NCBI GenBank assembly: GCA_030431435.1
Contig: JAUIJI010000016.1
Location: 1-33,422 of the forward strand
From: Alphaproteobacteria bacterium
Lineage (GTDB): Bacteria; Pseudomonadota; Alphaproteobacteria; Sphingomonadales; Sphingomonadaceae
DNA length: 33,422 nucleotides
Reading direction: 5' to 3'
Shown here: positions 9,133-16,784 of the stretch, in pieces
How positions within the stretch are numbered: position 1 is the stretch's first letter
Layout: each line of letters opens with the position of its first letter
Made by a program: the position numbers and the translations under genes
The notes under the pieces: generated by a model
The model's database searches: none
Told to the model about the DNA's origin: nothing
What the model saw: only the letters and a program-made list of their open reading frames with translations

Positions 9133-9288
9133 GTGCCGAAGATGCGGAAGAAGTCCGATTTGCCGAGCAAGACCTGCGCGGCATGCGGCCTTCCGTTCAC
9201 CTGGCGCAAGAAGTGGGAGCGGGACTGGGACAATGTCCGCTATTGTTCCGACCGCTGCCGTAAACAGGGCAAGGGCATGAGCGCATGA
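9133..9288 (+). CDS. DUF2256 family small zinc-finger-like protein
   Basis: This 51-residue gene is missing from the ORF track because of its size. It reads [20 protein letters not shown], then [20 protein letters not shown] and RCRKQG. The CxxC ... CxxxC pattern (Cys15, Cys18, Cys38, Cys42) and the PFTWRKKW core are typical of DUF2256, and suggest a bound zinc. The function of the family is unknown. The GTG start is preferred because family members begin a few residues before the basic MRKK stretch, and GGGAG lies 11 bases upstream; an ATG three codons later is possible. It starts 15 bases after pepA, and its TGA overlaps the holC ATG (ATGA), so the three form one transcription unit. Confidence 0.88.
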   Translation: MPKMRKKSDLPSKTCAACGLPFTWRKKWERDWDNVRYCSDRCRKQGKGMSA

Positions 9289-9722
9289 GGGTCGGGTTCT
9301 ATCTTTGCGGCACCCAGCCGGTTGAGCGCGTCCTGCCGCTGATCGCGCGCGCTGCCACCAATGGCGGGCAGCGCCTGTTGGTGGTGGCCGGGGACGAGGC
9401 TCTGCGTGATACGCTCGACAAGGCCTTGTGGGAGGCTTTCCCGGCAGAATTTCTCGCGCATGGGCAGGCAGGCGGGGCGCATGATGCGCGCCAGCCCATC
9501 CTGCTTTCCGCCAGCTGCGAAGCCGCCAATGGTGCCATGCTGCTGGCGCTGGCTGACGGGCAATGGCGCGAAGAGGCCGAAGGTTTCGAGCGTGTGCTGT
9601 TGTTCTTCGACGATGATGGCCGTGCCGCAGCACGCACCACCTGGAAGCAGTTCGACAATCGCGAGGATGTGGAGCGCGAATTCTACGAGCTCGACGGCGG
9701 CAAATGGGTGAAGCGGGCCTGA
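9285..9722 (+). CDS. holC: DNA polymerase III subunit chi
   Basis: HolC (chi) links the clamp-loader complex to single-stranded DNA-binding protein on the lagging strand. The 145-residue protein has the expected length and pattern: a short N-terminal strand (VGFYLCG), a leading helix with [11 protein letters not shown], a central [13 protein letters not shown], and the C-terminal [20 protein letters not shown] with DNREDVER. Its ATG overlaps the DUF2256 stop. The downstream lipoprotein gene begins 59 bases later. Confidence 0.9.
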   Translation: MRVGFYLCGTQPVERVLPLIARAATNGGQRLLVVAGDEALRDTLDKALWEAFPAEFLAHGQAGGAHDARQPILLSASCEAANGAMLLALADGQWREEAEGFERVLLFFDDDGRAAARTTWKQFDNREDVEREFYELDGGKWVKRA

Positions 9723-9781
9723 GGCTTGCGCGCTGGCGATTCCCTTATATCCTGCGCCCGCAGATGGATGGAGGGAATATC

Positions 9782-10288
9782 ATGAGAGCAATTATCGCAA
9801 CGGGCCTTGCTGCCCTGCTGGTCACCGGGTGTGGCGGCCCCGATGCAGAAGGCACCATCGAAACCGAAGAAGGCGACTTCGACTATTCGATCGATGCATC
9901 CGGCGGGAATTCGGAATTCAGCGGCCAGACGTCTGATGGCCGCGATGTTTCGGTGCAATCGGGCACCAATGTCGAGGCGGACCTGCCCGAAGGCTATTCG
10001 CTCTATCCGGGGGCAAACGTCGTCACCGCCAGCAATGTCGCGGTGGGCGATGGTTCCGGATCGGTTGTGATCATGACTACGCCGGACAGCCCGGAGGACG
10101 TGGCCGAATATTACCGCGCGCAGGCCGAAGCAGCGGGGATCTCCATCGCGATGGAGAACACCGGACCTGACAGCAAAATGCTTGCTGGCGAGGGCGAGGG
10201 CGGCAAGTCCTTCACGCTCACCGCCAGCAAGGGTGACAATGGCACCACGGCGCAGCTGATGGTTGGTGCCGACTTCGCTGAAGAATAG
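9782..10288 (+). CDS. Small lipoprotein of unknown function
   Basis: The track ORF starts at 9704 inside holC. The better start is the ATG at 9782, preceded by GGAGGG at six bases spacing, giving 168 residues. The N terminus MRAIIATGLAALLVTGC is a lipoprotein signal with a lipobox-like LVTGC and lipidated Cys17. The mature part is acidic and rich in Gly, Ser, Asp and Glu. It has a central SLYPGANVV segment and a region with SPEDVAEYYRAQAEAAG, which resembles small domains in lipoproteins that follow a 'YPGA ... VxxYY' pattern. No enzyme motif is seen. Probably anchored in a periplasmic face of a membrane. Role unknown. Confidence 0.8.
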   Translation: MRAIIATGLAALLVTGCGGPDAEGTIETEEGDFDYSIDASGGNSEFSGQTSDGRDVSVQSGTNVEADLPEGYSLYPGANVVTASNVAVGDGSGSVVIMTTPDSPEDVAEYYRAQAEAAGISIAMENTGPDSKMLAGEGEGGKSFTLTASKGDNGTTAQLMVGADFAEE

Positions 10289-10297
10289 GCCCACCGG

Positions 10298-10319
10298 CGC
10301 CGGCATTCCATTGCCGGCG
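10298..10319 (+). other. Perfect hairpin after the lipoprotein gene
   Basis: CGCCGGCA and TGCCGGCG form a perfect 8-bp stem around a 6-base loop (TTCCAT), starting nine bases after the lipoprotein stop. There is no T-run after it, so it is not a classic intrinsic terminator. It may stabilise the 3' end of the mRNA or work with Rho. The rest of the 154-base gap to ndk holds the ndk leader, and I recognise no promoter there. Confidence 0.5.
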
Positions 10320-10442
10320 TGATGCAGTGCAACACGCGCGCTCTTGCCCAATGCGGGCAGGGGCGCTAGTGGCGCGCGCGAGTGCTCCTCCGCCCGAGGG
10401 GCCGCAGGATCAATCATAAGAACTATCGCGAAGGAACACCCC

Positions 10443-10865
10443 ATGGCGGTCACCCGCACATTCTCGATCATCAAGCCCGATGCCACGCGCCGCAACCTGA
10501 CCGGTGCAGTCACCAAGATGCTGGAAGAAGCCGGCCTGCGTGTCGTTGCATCCAAGCGCATCCACATGACGCGCGAACAGGCCGAAGGCTTCTATGCGGT
10601 TCACAAGGAACGCCCCTTCTTCGGCGAGCTGGTGGATTTCATGATCAGCGGCCCGGTTGTGGTGCAGGTGCTGGAAGGCGAAGACGCCGTGAAGCGCAAC
10701 CGTGACGTGATGGGCGCCACCAACCCGGCAGACGCTGCCGAGGGCACCATCCGCAAGGCATTTGCCGAATCGATCGAAGCGAACTCGGTCCACGGTTCCG
10801 ACAGCGACGAGAACGCTGCCATCGAAATCGCCTTCTTCTTCAACGAAGACGAAATCGTCGGCTAA
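10443..10865 (+). CDS. ndk: Nucleoside diphosphate kinase
   Basis: Ndk transfers the gamma-phosphate of ATP to nucleoside diphosphates through a phosphohistidine. From the ATG at 10443 the protein has 140 residues, the usual bacterial length; the longer track ORF adds unrelated upstream codons. [10 protein letters not shown] at the N terminus and the active-site [11 protein letters not shown] with His117 are visible, and [13 protein letters not shown] is the conserved middle block. AAGGA lies seven bases before the ATG. It ends with a strong terminator, so ndk is probably the end of its transcript. Confidence 0.97.
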   Translation: MAVTRTFSIIKPDATRRNLTGAVTKMLEEAGLRVVASKRIHMTREQAEGFYAVHKERPFFGELVDFMISGPVVVQVLEGEDAVKRNRDVMGATNPADAAEGTIRKAFAESIEANSVHGSDSDENAAIEIAFFFNEDEIVG

Positions 10866-10892
10866 GCCTTCTCGCTCAACGCGAATTTCCAG

Positions 10893-10923
10893 AACCCCGT
10901 CGGAGCGATCCGGCGGGGTTTTT
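10893..10923 (+). terminator. Rho-independent terminator of ndk
   Basis: A 12-bp stem (AACCCCGTCGGA pairing with TCCGGCGGGGTT, one G-T pair) closes on a GCGA tetraloop of the stable GNRA type and runs straight into a T tract (TTTTT counting the two stem Ts). It begins 27 bases after the ndk stop. Confidence 0.9.
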
Positions 10924-10994
10924 GATTGCGCGCAAGGAGGGGGCCGGACGAATCGATTAGCCAAGGGGAACAAGGTCAATCGAAAGGATCAGAC

Positions 10995-11246
10995 ATGTCC
11001 CACACACCCCACGAACTCGCTGACGAATTCCCGCAGGACGGCGAAGTGCTTCACAAGCTCAAGATGGACAACAAACATTTCGCCAAGCTGGCGAACAGCT
11101 ATCACGAGGTGAACCGCGAGATCCACCGCATCGAGAGCGAGATCGAGAACACCTCGGACGAATATGCCGAGACGCTGAAGAAACAGCGGCTGGCGCTGGT
11201 CGACGAGATCGGCGCGATGATTGCCAAGGCAAAGGCTGCGGCGTGA
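10995..11246 (+). CDS. DUF465 / YdcH family small protein
   Basis: The track ORF starts at 10926, but the ATG at 10995 with AAGGA eight to nine bases upstream gives the expected 83-residue protein. It is almost all helical: HELADEFPQDGEVLHKLKMD is followed by HFAKLANSYHEVNREIHRIE, with heptad-like spacing that suggests a coiled coil, and a KKQRLALVDEIGAMI segment typical of the family. DUF465 proteins are common in alphaproteobacteria and their role is not established. The ndk terminator lies upstream, so it probably has its own promoter. Confidence 0.85.
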   Translation: MSHTPHELADEFPQDGEVLHKLKMDNKHFAKLANSYHEVNREIHRIESEIENTSDEYAETLKKQRLALVDEIGAMIAKAKAAA

Positions 11247-11251
11247 ATTAG

Positions 11252-11365
11252 GGCTTGAACTCCCCTCCCCGTTGGGGAGGGGCCGGGGGTGGGGACGCCG
11301 ACAAAAAAGGTTTGTCCGCGACACCCTCACCCAACCTCTCCCTCAAGGGAAAGGAGTTTCAAGCC
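11252..11365. repeat. Imperfect inverted-repeat element (REPIN-like) between convergent genes
   Basis: The gap between the DUF465 stop and the sulfotransferase stop is filled by a palindromic element. Outer arms GGCTTGAA and TTCAAGCC mark both ends. The left arm holds a perfect 9-bp hairpin (CCCCTCCCC-GTT-GGGGAGGGG, 11262-11282). The right arm holds a weaker matching hairpin (CCTCTCCC-TCAA-GGGAAAGG). The two arms, each about 43 bases, are imperfect inverted copies of each other. The style (CTCCCC...GGGGAG) matches the element in the purM-purN spacer, so this is probably one genome-wide family. It may also end transcription from both sides. Confidence 0.75.
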
Positions 11366-12564
11366 TAAGCATCCACCAGCGTGCTGTAGCTTTCCCGGTG
11401 GCCATGATGCGGTGAGCGTTGTGCCCTGCCTTGCTCTGCGCGCATGGCGGCCATGGCTGCCTCGGTCAGATCAAGGCCGAGTTCGCGATAGACGCGGGCG
11501 ATCTGCTTCACCCAGTCCTCGCCAAGGTCGTTGAACTCCACTTCGCTGACCGGTCCGTCAAATCCGTTGAGCGCCGCTTCCACCCGCTGGTCGCGCAGGT
11601 CCAGCTTGCGCCGCCATTCCAGTTCGATTTCGGCCAGGTCTGCCGTGTCGCTCTGGTAAGCCATCTGGCTGGCGACAACCGAAATTGTGCTCGCCAGCAC
11701 CTCGTCCTGGCAGCGGCGCGTCACCACCACGCGGGCATCGGGGAAGCGGCCAAGCAGCGCGGCGAGGTCCTCGGCATATTGGGGGCATTTGAGCACGCGG
11801 GGCAGCGCGGCATTGCGCATCATCGCGGCATCGGTGCGCAGCATACGTTCGAACTCGGCATAGACGGGGGCGGCATCGCGCGCTTCGCTGAAGGCGACAT
11901 AGGACGGGATGCGATATTGCGCTTCAAGCGCAGCGGGCGAGAGCGCATGGGCGAGCCAGGGCAGTTCCTCGTCCACCCGCGTCGCGCCGAAGGGATGCAT
12001 GTTGTCCATCCACGGGTTGATCTTGCGCGCCAGTGAGAGGCCGAGCCAGGTCTTGAGCGGCCGCCAGTCCGGGAAGGAGCGCACCGGATTCATCGCATGA
12101 TAAAGGCAGGTTCCCGCATGGGCCGGATCAGCGGCGAGCAGGCGGTGCATCCGCGTGGTACCCGCACGCATCTGGCCGACGACTATGATCGGCGCGACGA
12201 TGGGTGTCTTCTCGATCCCGGTCTTCTGCCGCCACAGCCTGCCAAGTGAATGGCGCACGCGGATCGCGCTGGTGATCTGGCCATAAGCCATCGTGTGGCC
12301 GAGCGAATTGAGGTCCGCCTCTTCGCGCAAGGACCGGCACAGCAGGTCCAGCCGCTCGCGAAAATCGGCGACATCCTGCGCACTGCGCCCGAATGCCTCG
12401 TCTTCAGGCGAGAACCCTCGCGCGCCGATACGCCACAGCGGCTCCACCTCCAGCGGCGGCTGCGCGTGCAGGCCCTTTTCCCAGATCGCCGCAATCGCCC
12501 TGTCCGCCAGCACTGCCGAGCGTGATTTCGCAAGCAGGTGCGGGCGATGCGGGGTGCTGGCCAT
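11365..12564 (-). CDS. Sulfotransferase family protein
   Basis: The 399-residue protein has the 5'-phosphosulfate-binding loop of PAPS-dependent sulfotransferases at about residues 126-141 (IIVVGQMRAGTTRMHRLL). A later block fits the 3'-phosphate-binding strand-helix (RFPDARVVVTRRCQDEVLAS). It resembles the Sulfotransfer_3 type. The acceptor is unknown: lipids, glycans or small molecules are all possible. No signal peptide or membrane span is seen. The ATG lies only three bases after the purN-yjbR stop, so it is co-transcribed with that gene, although no functional link to purine synthesis is obvious. Its stop touches the palindromic repeat downstream. Confidence 0.82.
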   Translation of the reverse strand: MASTPHRPHLLAKSRSAVLADRAIAAIWEKGLHAQPPLEVEPLWRIGARGFSPEDEAFGRSAQDVADFRERLDLLCRSLREEADLNSLGHTMAYGQITSAIRVRHSLGRLWRQKTGIEKTPIVAPIIVVGQMRAGTTRMHRLLAADPAHAGTCLYHAMNPVRSFPDWRPLKTWLGLSLARKINPWMDNMHPFGATRVDEELPWLAHALSPAALEAQYRIPSYVAFSEARDAAPVYAEFERMLRTDAAMMRNAALPRVLKCPQYAEDLAALLGRFPDARVVVTRRCQDEVLASTISVVASQMAYQSDTADLAEIELEWRRKLDLRDQRVEAALNGFDGPVSEVEFNDLGEDWVKQIARVYRELGLDLTEAAMAAMRAEQGRAQRSPHHGHRESYSTLVDA

Positions 12565-12567
12565 GGT

Positions 12568-13563
12568 TCAGAACTGATCGGCGATATTGCGCAGCTTCGT
12601 CAAGCGCTTGGGGGCAACCGATGCCCAGCTTCGCTCCAGCCACTGCTCGACATGCGTCCAGTCGACATCGGGCCGGTTAAGGATGATGCCGACCCAGCCG
12701 CTCGCGCCGTAATAGGCGGGCTTGTAGTATGTGTCGGGGGACTGTTCGACCAGCGAGAGCAGCTCGTCCTGCCCGCTTGTCTTCACCAGCAGGCCGATAT
12801 GCGGCTCGCCGTGATGGAACTCGGAGAGATAGGCGAAGAACTTGCCGCTCTTGCCGCCGGTGCGCCATCCGTGTGCACCATGGCTTTCGCGCGCTTCGAC
12901 TTCGGGCAGCGCCATTGCCCGCGCGCTTACTTGTTCGAGCAGCCAGTCCACCCGGTTATGCCGCCCGACATAGTCTGCAAACATGCGCGGATAGAGCTGA
13001 TATTCGGCGAGGATCACGCGCTTGCCCAGGCTCTCGCCCGTGTCCGTGGGCAGGATCGCCACCGGCATCTGGCCTAGCAGCGGCCCGCCATCGAGTTCGG
13101 GCGTCACGATATGCACCGAACAGCCGCCGAACTTCTCGCCAGCGTCAATCGCGCGCTGATGGGTGTCGAGGCCCTTGTACTTGGGCAGCAGGGAAGGGTG
13201 GGTGTTGACCATGCGGCCTTCCCAGCCTTCGACGAAACCCGCGGTGAGGATGCGCATGTAGCCGCACAGCGCGAGGTATTCCGCGCCGCTCTCCCTCAGC
13301 GCAGCATCCATGATCGCCTCGTGCTCCTCGCGGCTAAGCCCCTTGTGGTCATGCGCGAAGGTGGCAATGCCTTCGGAGGCCGCGATCTTCAGCCCCGGCG
13401 CATCGGGTACATTCGATGCCACCAGCACGATCTCATAGGGGCAGTCCGGCAGCTTGGAAGCGAAGAGAAGCGCAGACATGGTGGTGCCATTGCCCGAGAG
13501 GAGGCAGGCGACTTTGGCCTTCCTGTTGTGGCCTACCGCTCCGCTACTTGAGGCCTTGGTCAT
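12568..13563 (-). CDS. purN: Phosphoribosylglycinamide formyltransferase fused to a YjbR/MmcQ-like domain
   Basis: Residues about 17-205 are PurN, which formylates GAR with 10-formyltetrahydrofolate in purine synthesis. The phosphate loop (LLSGNGTTMSALL) and the catalytic set Asn120, His122 and Asp158 (NTHPSLLPKYKGLDTH, TPELDGG) are intact. Residues about 220-325 add a second domain with the YjbR/MmcQ pattern: HGWRTGGKSGKFFAYL, GLLVKTSG, PAYYGASGWVGI, DWTHVEQWLERSW and the end VAPKRL. Stand-alone PurN has about 190-215 residues, so 331 is a clear extension. The ATG at 13563 is the only sensible start; no other ATG, GTG or TTG lies before the conserved core. Its Shine-Dalgarno GGAGG comes from the repeat element in the spacer after purM. 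Confidence 0.92.
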   Translation of the reverse strand: MTKASSSGAVGHNRKAKVACLLSGNGTTMSALLFASKLPDCPYEIVLVASNVPDAPGLKIAASEGIATFAHDHKGLSREEHEAIMDAALRESGAEYLALCGYMRILTAGFVEGWEGRMVNTHPSLLPKYKGLDTHQRAIDAGEKFGGCSVHIVTPELDGGPLLGQMPVAILPTDTGESLGKRVILAEYQLYPRMFADYVGRHNRVDWLLEQVSARAMALPEVEARESHGAHGWRTGGKSGKFFAYLSEFHHGEPHIGLLVKTSGQDELLSLVEQSPDTYYKPAYYGASGWVGIILNRPDVDWTHVEQWLERSWASVAPKRLTKLRNIADQF

Positions 13564-13568
13564 CCCAA

Positions 13569-13691
13569 ATCCTCCCCGAAACGGGGAGGGGGACCATCCG
13601 CAGGATGGTGGAGGGGCACCGGTAGCATGTAGAGGAAAGGGTGCCCCTCCACCACGCTGCGCGTGGTCCCCCTCCCCAGATTGGGGAGGAT
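13569..13691. repeat. Four-hairpin palindromic element filling the purM-purN spacer
   Basis: The element is a near-perfect inverted repeat with arms of about 50 bases. Each arm holds two hairpins: CCTCCCCG-AAA-CGGGGAGG and ACCATCC-GCA-GGATGGT on the left; ACCACGC-TGC-GCGTGGT and CCTCCCC-AGATT-GGGGAGG on the right. Loops and inner stems differ, but stem positions mirror each other, which indicates compensating change and selection for structure. It spans almost the whole 129-base gap between the purM stop and the purN start. The layout is that of a REPIN, two REP-like sequences in inverted orientation. On the minus strand its last GGAGG sits seven bases before the purN ATG. Confidence 0.88.
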
Positions 13692-13692
13692 A

Positions 13693-14790
13693 CTAAGCAT
13701 TATGCGTGGCTTCCCAGTCAGCCTTCGCGCTCCATGTCCCGGCTGACCCGCGAACGGTGCAGCCCTTGCTGCCCTCGACGATCTCGCCGATGCGGAAGAC
13801 GGTTTCTCCCGCAGCCTCGAGGTCAGCCGTCACGCCAGCGACATTGTCAGGCGTTACCGCCAGCAGCATGCCCACGCCGGTGTTGAAGGTGCGCGCCATT
13901 TCGTCCGGTTCGATATTGCCCTGCGCCTGCAGGAAGGCCATCAGCCGCGGCAGTTCCCAGCTGTCGGCATCGACCACGGCATGCGCGCCATCGGGCAGCA
14001 CGCGCGGCACGTTTTCGAGCAGGCCACCGCCGGTGATATGCGCCAGCGCATCGATCTTGCCCGCGCGGATCACCGGCAGCAGGCTCTTCACGTAAATCCG
14101 CGTCGGCTCGATCAGCGCGTCCACCAGCAGGCGCTCCTGGTCGAACAGGGCGGGGGCCTCCATCTTCCAGCCCTTGTCGGCTGCAAGGCGGCGCACCAGT
14201 GAATAGCCGTTCGAATGGACACCTGAACTTGCCAATCCAAGCAGCACATGGCCGGGCGCAACCTTCTCGCCCGTCAGCTGTTCGCCGCGCTCCACCGCGC
14301 CGACGCAGAAACCGGCGAGATCGTAGTCGCCTTCCGCATACATGCCCGGCATTTCCGCCGTTTCGCCGCCGATCAGCGCGCAGCCTGCCATCTTGCAGCC
14401 TTCGGCTATCCCGGCGATCACCCGCTCGGCAATGCCGTTCTCGAGCTTTCCGGTGGCGAAATAGTCGAGGAAGAACAGCGGCTCCGCACCTTGCACGATC
14501 AGATCGTTCACGCACATGGCGACAAGGTCGATACCGATCCTGTCATGCCGGTCATGGTCGATGGCGAGCTTCACCTTTGTGCCCACGCCATCATTGCCCG
14601 CCACCAGCAGCGGGTCCTTGTAACCTGCAGCCTTGGGATCGAAGAAACCGCCGAAGCCGCCGATTTCCCCGTCCGCGCCGGGGCGCATGGTGGCTTTCAC
14701 CAGCGGGCCGATGGCCTTGACCAGCCTGTTGCCGGCATCGATCGAGACACCGGCCTGTTCGTATGTGTATGAGGGCGTGTTTGATGACAT
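13693..14790 (-). CDS. purM: Phosphoribosylformylglycinamidine cyclo-ligase (AIR synthetase)
   Basis: PurM closes the imidazole ring of FGAM with ATP to give AIR. The track ORF starts at 14826, but the ATG at 14790 with AAGG seven bases upstream begins a normal N terminus ([20 protein letters not shown]), giving 365 residues. Conserved blocks seen: [33 protein letters not shown] and the [13 protein letters not shown] segment. It leads a minus-strand run purM, purN-yjbR, sulfotransferase, and is divergent from the DUF2066 gene with a short shared upstream region. Confidence 0.95.
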   Translation of the reverse strand: MSSNTPSYTYEQAGVSIDAGNRLVKAIGPLVKATMRPGADGEIGGFGGFFDPKAAGYKDPLLVAGNDGVGTKVKLAIDHDRHDRIGIDLVAMCVNDLIVQGAEPLFFLDYFATGKLENGIAERVIAGIAEGCKMAGCALIGGETAEMPGMYAEGDYDLAGFCVGAVERGEQLTGEKVAPGHVLLGLASSGVHSNGYSLVRRLAADKGWKMEAPALFDQERLLVDALIEPTRIYVKSLLPVIRAGKIDALAHITGGGLLENVPRVLPDGAHAVVDADSWELPRLMAFLQAQGNIEPDEMARTFNTGVGMLLAVTPDNVAGVTADLEAAGETVFRIGEIVEGSKGCTVRGSAGTWSAKADWEATHNA

Positions 14791-14859
14791 GTCCCTGCCT
14801 TTAGACTTTCCGGCTTGGATTTCCACTCGCCTTTGGGCAAAAGGGCGGCGATTTCCCCG

Positions 14860-16125
14860 ATGAGCAGCCTTTCCGCCCCTTTACCCATGCAATCGCACCG
14901 TCTCATGCTGCTGGCCATTGTGCCTGTGCTGCTGCTGGTTGCGGCTGGCGCGGCGCTGTTTGCGCAGGTTTCCGGCGAGCGCGGAATCGCACCTGTCGCC
15001 AGTTCTACCGATATCGATGTCGGCGGGATCGAAGTGGACGTGCATGGCGACAATCCGCAGGACGCGCGCGAGAAAGGCTGGCGCGAGGCACAAAGGATCG
15101 CGTGGGAGCGGCTCGACGGTCCGGATATTCCCGATTCGCGCCTTCAGGGCCTCGTCGCCGCCATCGTGGTGGAGGAAGAGCAGATCGGCCCGCGCCGCTA
15201 TGTGGCGCGTCTCGGCGTTATCTTCGATCGCCAGCGTGCGGGCGGATTGCTCGGCGGCGGCGGTGCGCGGGCGCGTTCGGCCCCGATGCTGACACTGCCG
15301 GTGATGGTAAGCGGCGGGACCGAGACCATGTTCGAATACCGCAATGACTGGCAGCGGGCATGGGCGGAATACCAGTTCGGATCATCCACCATCGATTATG
15401 TCCGGCCTTCCGGCGCGGGCGGCGAATCGCTGCTGTTGACCTATGGCCAGACCGGCCGTCGCAGCCGCGCATGGTGGAACACCGTGCTTGACCAGTTCAG
15501 CGCGGCAGACGTGCTGGTGCCCATCGCACGCCTCGAATACCAGTGGCCCGGCGGCCCGGTGGATGGCGTTTTCACTGCCCGCCACGGTCCGGATAATCTC
15601 CTGCTGGCGCAATTCACCATGCGCGCTGACAGTCCGGAAGGCGTGCCCGACATGATGCGGCGGGCTGTCACCCGCATGGACGAGATTTTCCAGGGTGCGC
15701 TGGCCCGCGGTACCTTGCGGCCCGATCCCACCCTCACGCTCGACATGGTGGAGATCAGCCCCGAAATCCGCGCCCTGCTGGAAGCTGCCGAAGCGGATGA
15801 ACGGGCAGCCTTGGAAGGCGCAGAGCAAAATCTCACCATCGACGCGCTGCCGGTGATCGACGGCGCGGAATCGGTGCAGGTGCCGGTTATCACATCCATT
15901 ACTGTGCAGGCCGCGACGCCCGATCCGCGCAGCTTTGATGGTGCCTTGTCGGGCATTCGTGGCACCTCCGGCGTACGCGGCATTGCTGTCACCAGCACGG
16001 CCATCGGCGGCACATCGGTGATCCGGGTGGACTATGCCGGCAGCATTTCGGAGCTTGCCGCGGCCCTGCGCGCAAATGGCTGGCAAGTCACCGAGGGTGC
16101 CAACGCGCTTGCCATTTCGCGCTGA
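14860..16125 (+). CDS. DUF2066 domain protein with N-terminal signal/anchor
   Basis: The protein (421 residues from this ATG) begins with a hydrophobic stretch ([20 protein letters not shown]) that serves as signal peptide or anchor, so the bulk is periplasmic. The body resembles DUF2066, a family often found next to purM and the hda gene; both are neighbours here, which supports the call. No catalytic motif is seen and function is unknown. Start is uncertain: the track uses TTG at 14815, ATG at 14860 is my choice, and ATG at 14887 (MQSHRL) would give the most compact signal peptide; none has a strong Shine-Dalgarno site. A Gly/Ala-rich low-complexity patch ([13 protein letters not shown]) lies near residue 130. 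Confidence 0.75.
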   Translation: MSSLSAPLPMQSHRLMLLAIVPVLLLVAAGAALFAQVSGERGIAPVASSTDIDVGGIEVDVHGDNPQDAREKGWREAQRIAWERLDGPDIPDSRLQGLVAAIVVEEEQIGPRRYVARLGVIFDRQRAGGLLGGGGARARSAPMLTLPVMVSGGTETMFEYRNDWQRAWAEYQFGSSTIDYVRPSGAGGESLLLTYGQTGRRSRAWWNTVLDQFSAADVLVPIARLEYQWPGGPVDGVFTARHGPDNLLLAQFTMRADSPEGVPDMMRRAVTRMDEIFQGALARGTLRPDPTLTLDMVEISPEIRALLEAAEADERAALEGAEQNLTIDALPVIDGAESVQVPVITSITVQAATPDPRSFDGALSGIRGTSGVRGIAVTSTAIGGTSVIRVDYAGSISELAAALRANGWQVTEGANALAISR

Positions 16126-16146
16126 CAGGGCGCACAAGACGCCGCC

Positions 16147-16755
16147 ATGTCACAGATAGCCTTGCCCTTGAAAGCCGGAACCGGTGGCCCGCAGCGCATC
16201 ATTGTGGGCGCAGGCAATGCCCATGTGGCAGAAGCGCTGGCGAACCCGAGAAGCTGGCCGTTCAACACCGCCGTGCTCACCGGCCCGCCGCGCTCGGGCA
16301 AATCGCTGTTCGCGCGCTGGTTTGCCGCCAGCGGCGCAGGCGATGCGCTCGACGACGCGCAGGACATGCCCGAGGACGGGGTCTTCCATCGCTGGAACCG
16401 CGCTCAGGAAAGCGGGACGCCGCTGCTGGTGGTGGGCGCGGAGCCGCCGTGGGAAATCGCCCTGCCAGACCTGAAATCGCGCATGGGAGCAGCCCTGCAG
16501 CTCGAAATCGGTCCGCCCGACGATGCGATGGCGGGGGAATTGCTGCTTTCGCTGGCGGCGGAAAGAGGCTTGCCGCTGGGGCCCGATGCGGCGGAATACC
16601 TCGTCCCGCGCGCCTCGCGCTCCCAGCAAGAGCTTGAAAGGCTGGTGGAAATGATTGACCGCTTGAGCATGGAAAGAAAATCACCACCTACCATGGGTAT
16701 CTGGCGTGCCGCGCTGGAGGCAGTGCAGGGCCCGGAAGAGCCGCGCTTGCTTTGA
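16147..16755 (+). CDS. hdaA: HdaA-like regulatory inactivator of DnaA
   Basis: Hda-type proteins bind the replicative sliding clamp and stimulate ATP hydrolysis by DnaA, limiting new rounds of replication. The N terminus MSQIALPL carries a clamp-binding motif (QIALPL, compare QLSLPL in E. coli Hda). A Walker A site (LTGPPRSGKS, about residues 45-53) follows, then a diverged Walker B-like patch (DALDDAQDM), and a helical lid with SRSQQELERLVEMIDRLS. At 202 residues it is somewhat short for the family but complete. It lies 21 bases after the DUF2066 gene and 29 bases before cysE. Confidence 0.85.
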   Translation: MSQIALPLKAGTGGPQRIIVGAGNAHVAEALANPRSWPFNTAVLTGPPRSGKSLFARWFAASGAGDALDDAQDMPEDGVFHRWNRAQESGTPLLVVGAEPPWEIALPDLKSRMGAALQLEIGPPDDAMAGELLLSLAAERGLPLGPDAAEYLVPRASRSQQELERLVEMIDRLSMERKSPPTMGIWRAALEAVQGPEEPRLL

Positions 16756-16784
16756 AAAGGTTTTGGTGGGAAACTGAATAGACG

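Noticed and set aside
7585-9633. 682-residue minus-strand ORF opposite pepA and holC
   Set aside because: It is antisense to pepA, DUF2256 and holC, all with clear family motifs. It has no domain of its own.
10298-10319. Intrinsic terminator after the lipoprotein gene
   Set aside because: The stem is perfect, but no T-run follows on the plus strand, so it is listed only as a hairpin.
13569-13691. CRISPR array or insertion sequence in the purM-purN gap
   Set aside because: There is one inverted repeat rather than regularly spaced direct repeats, and no transposase gene is present.
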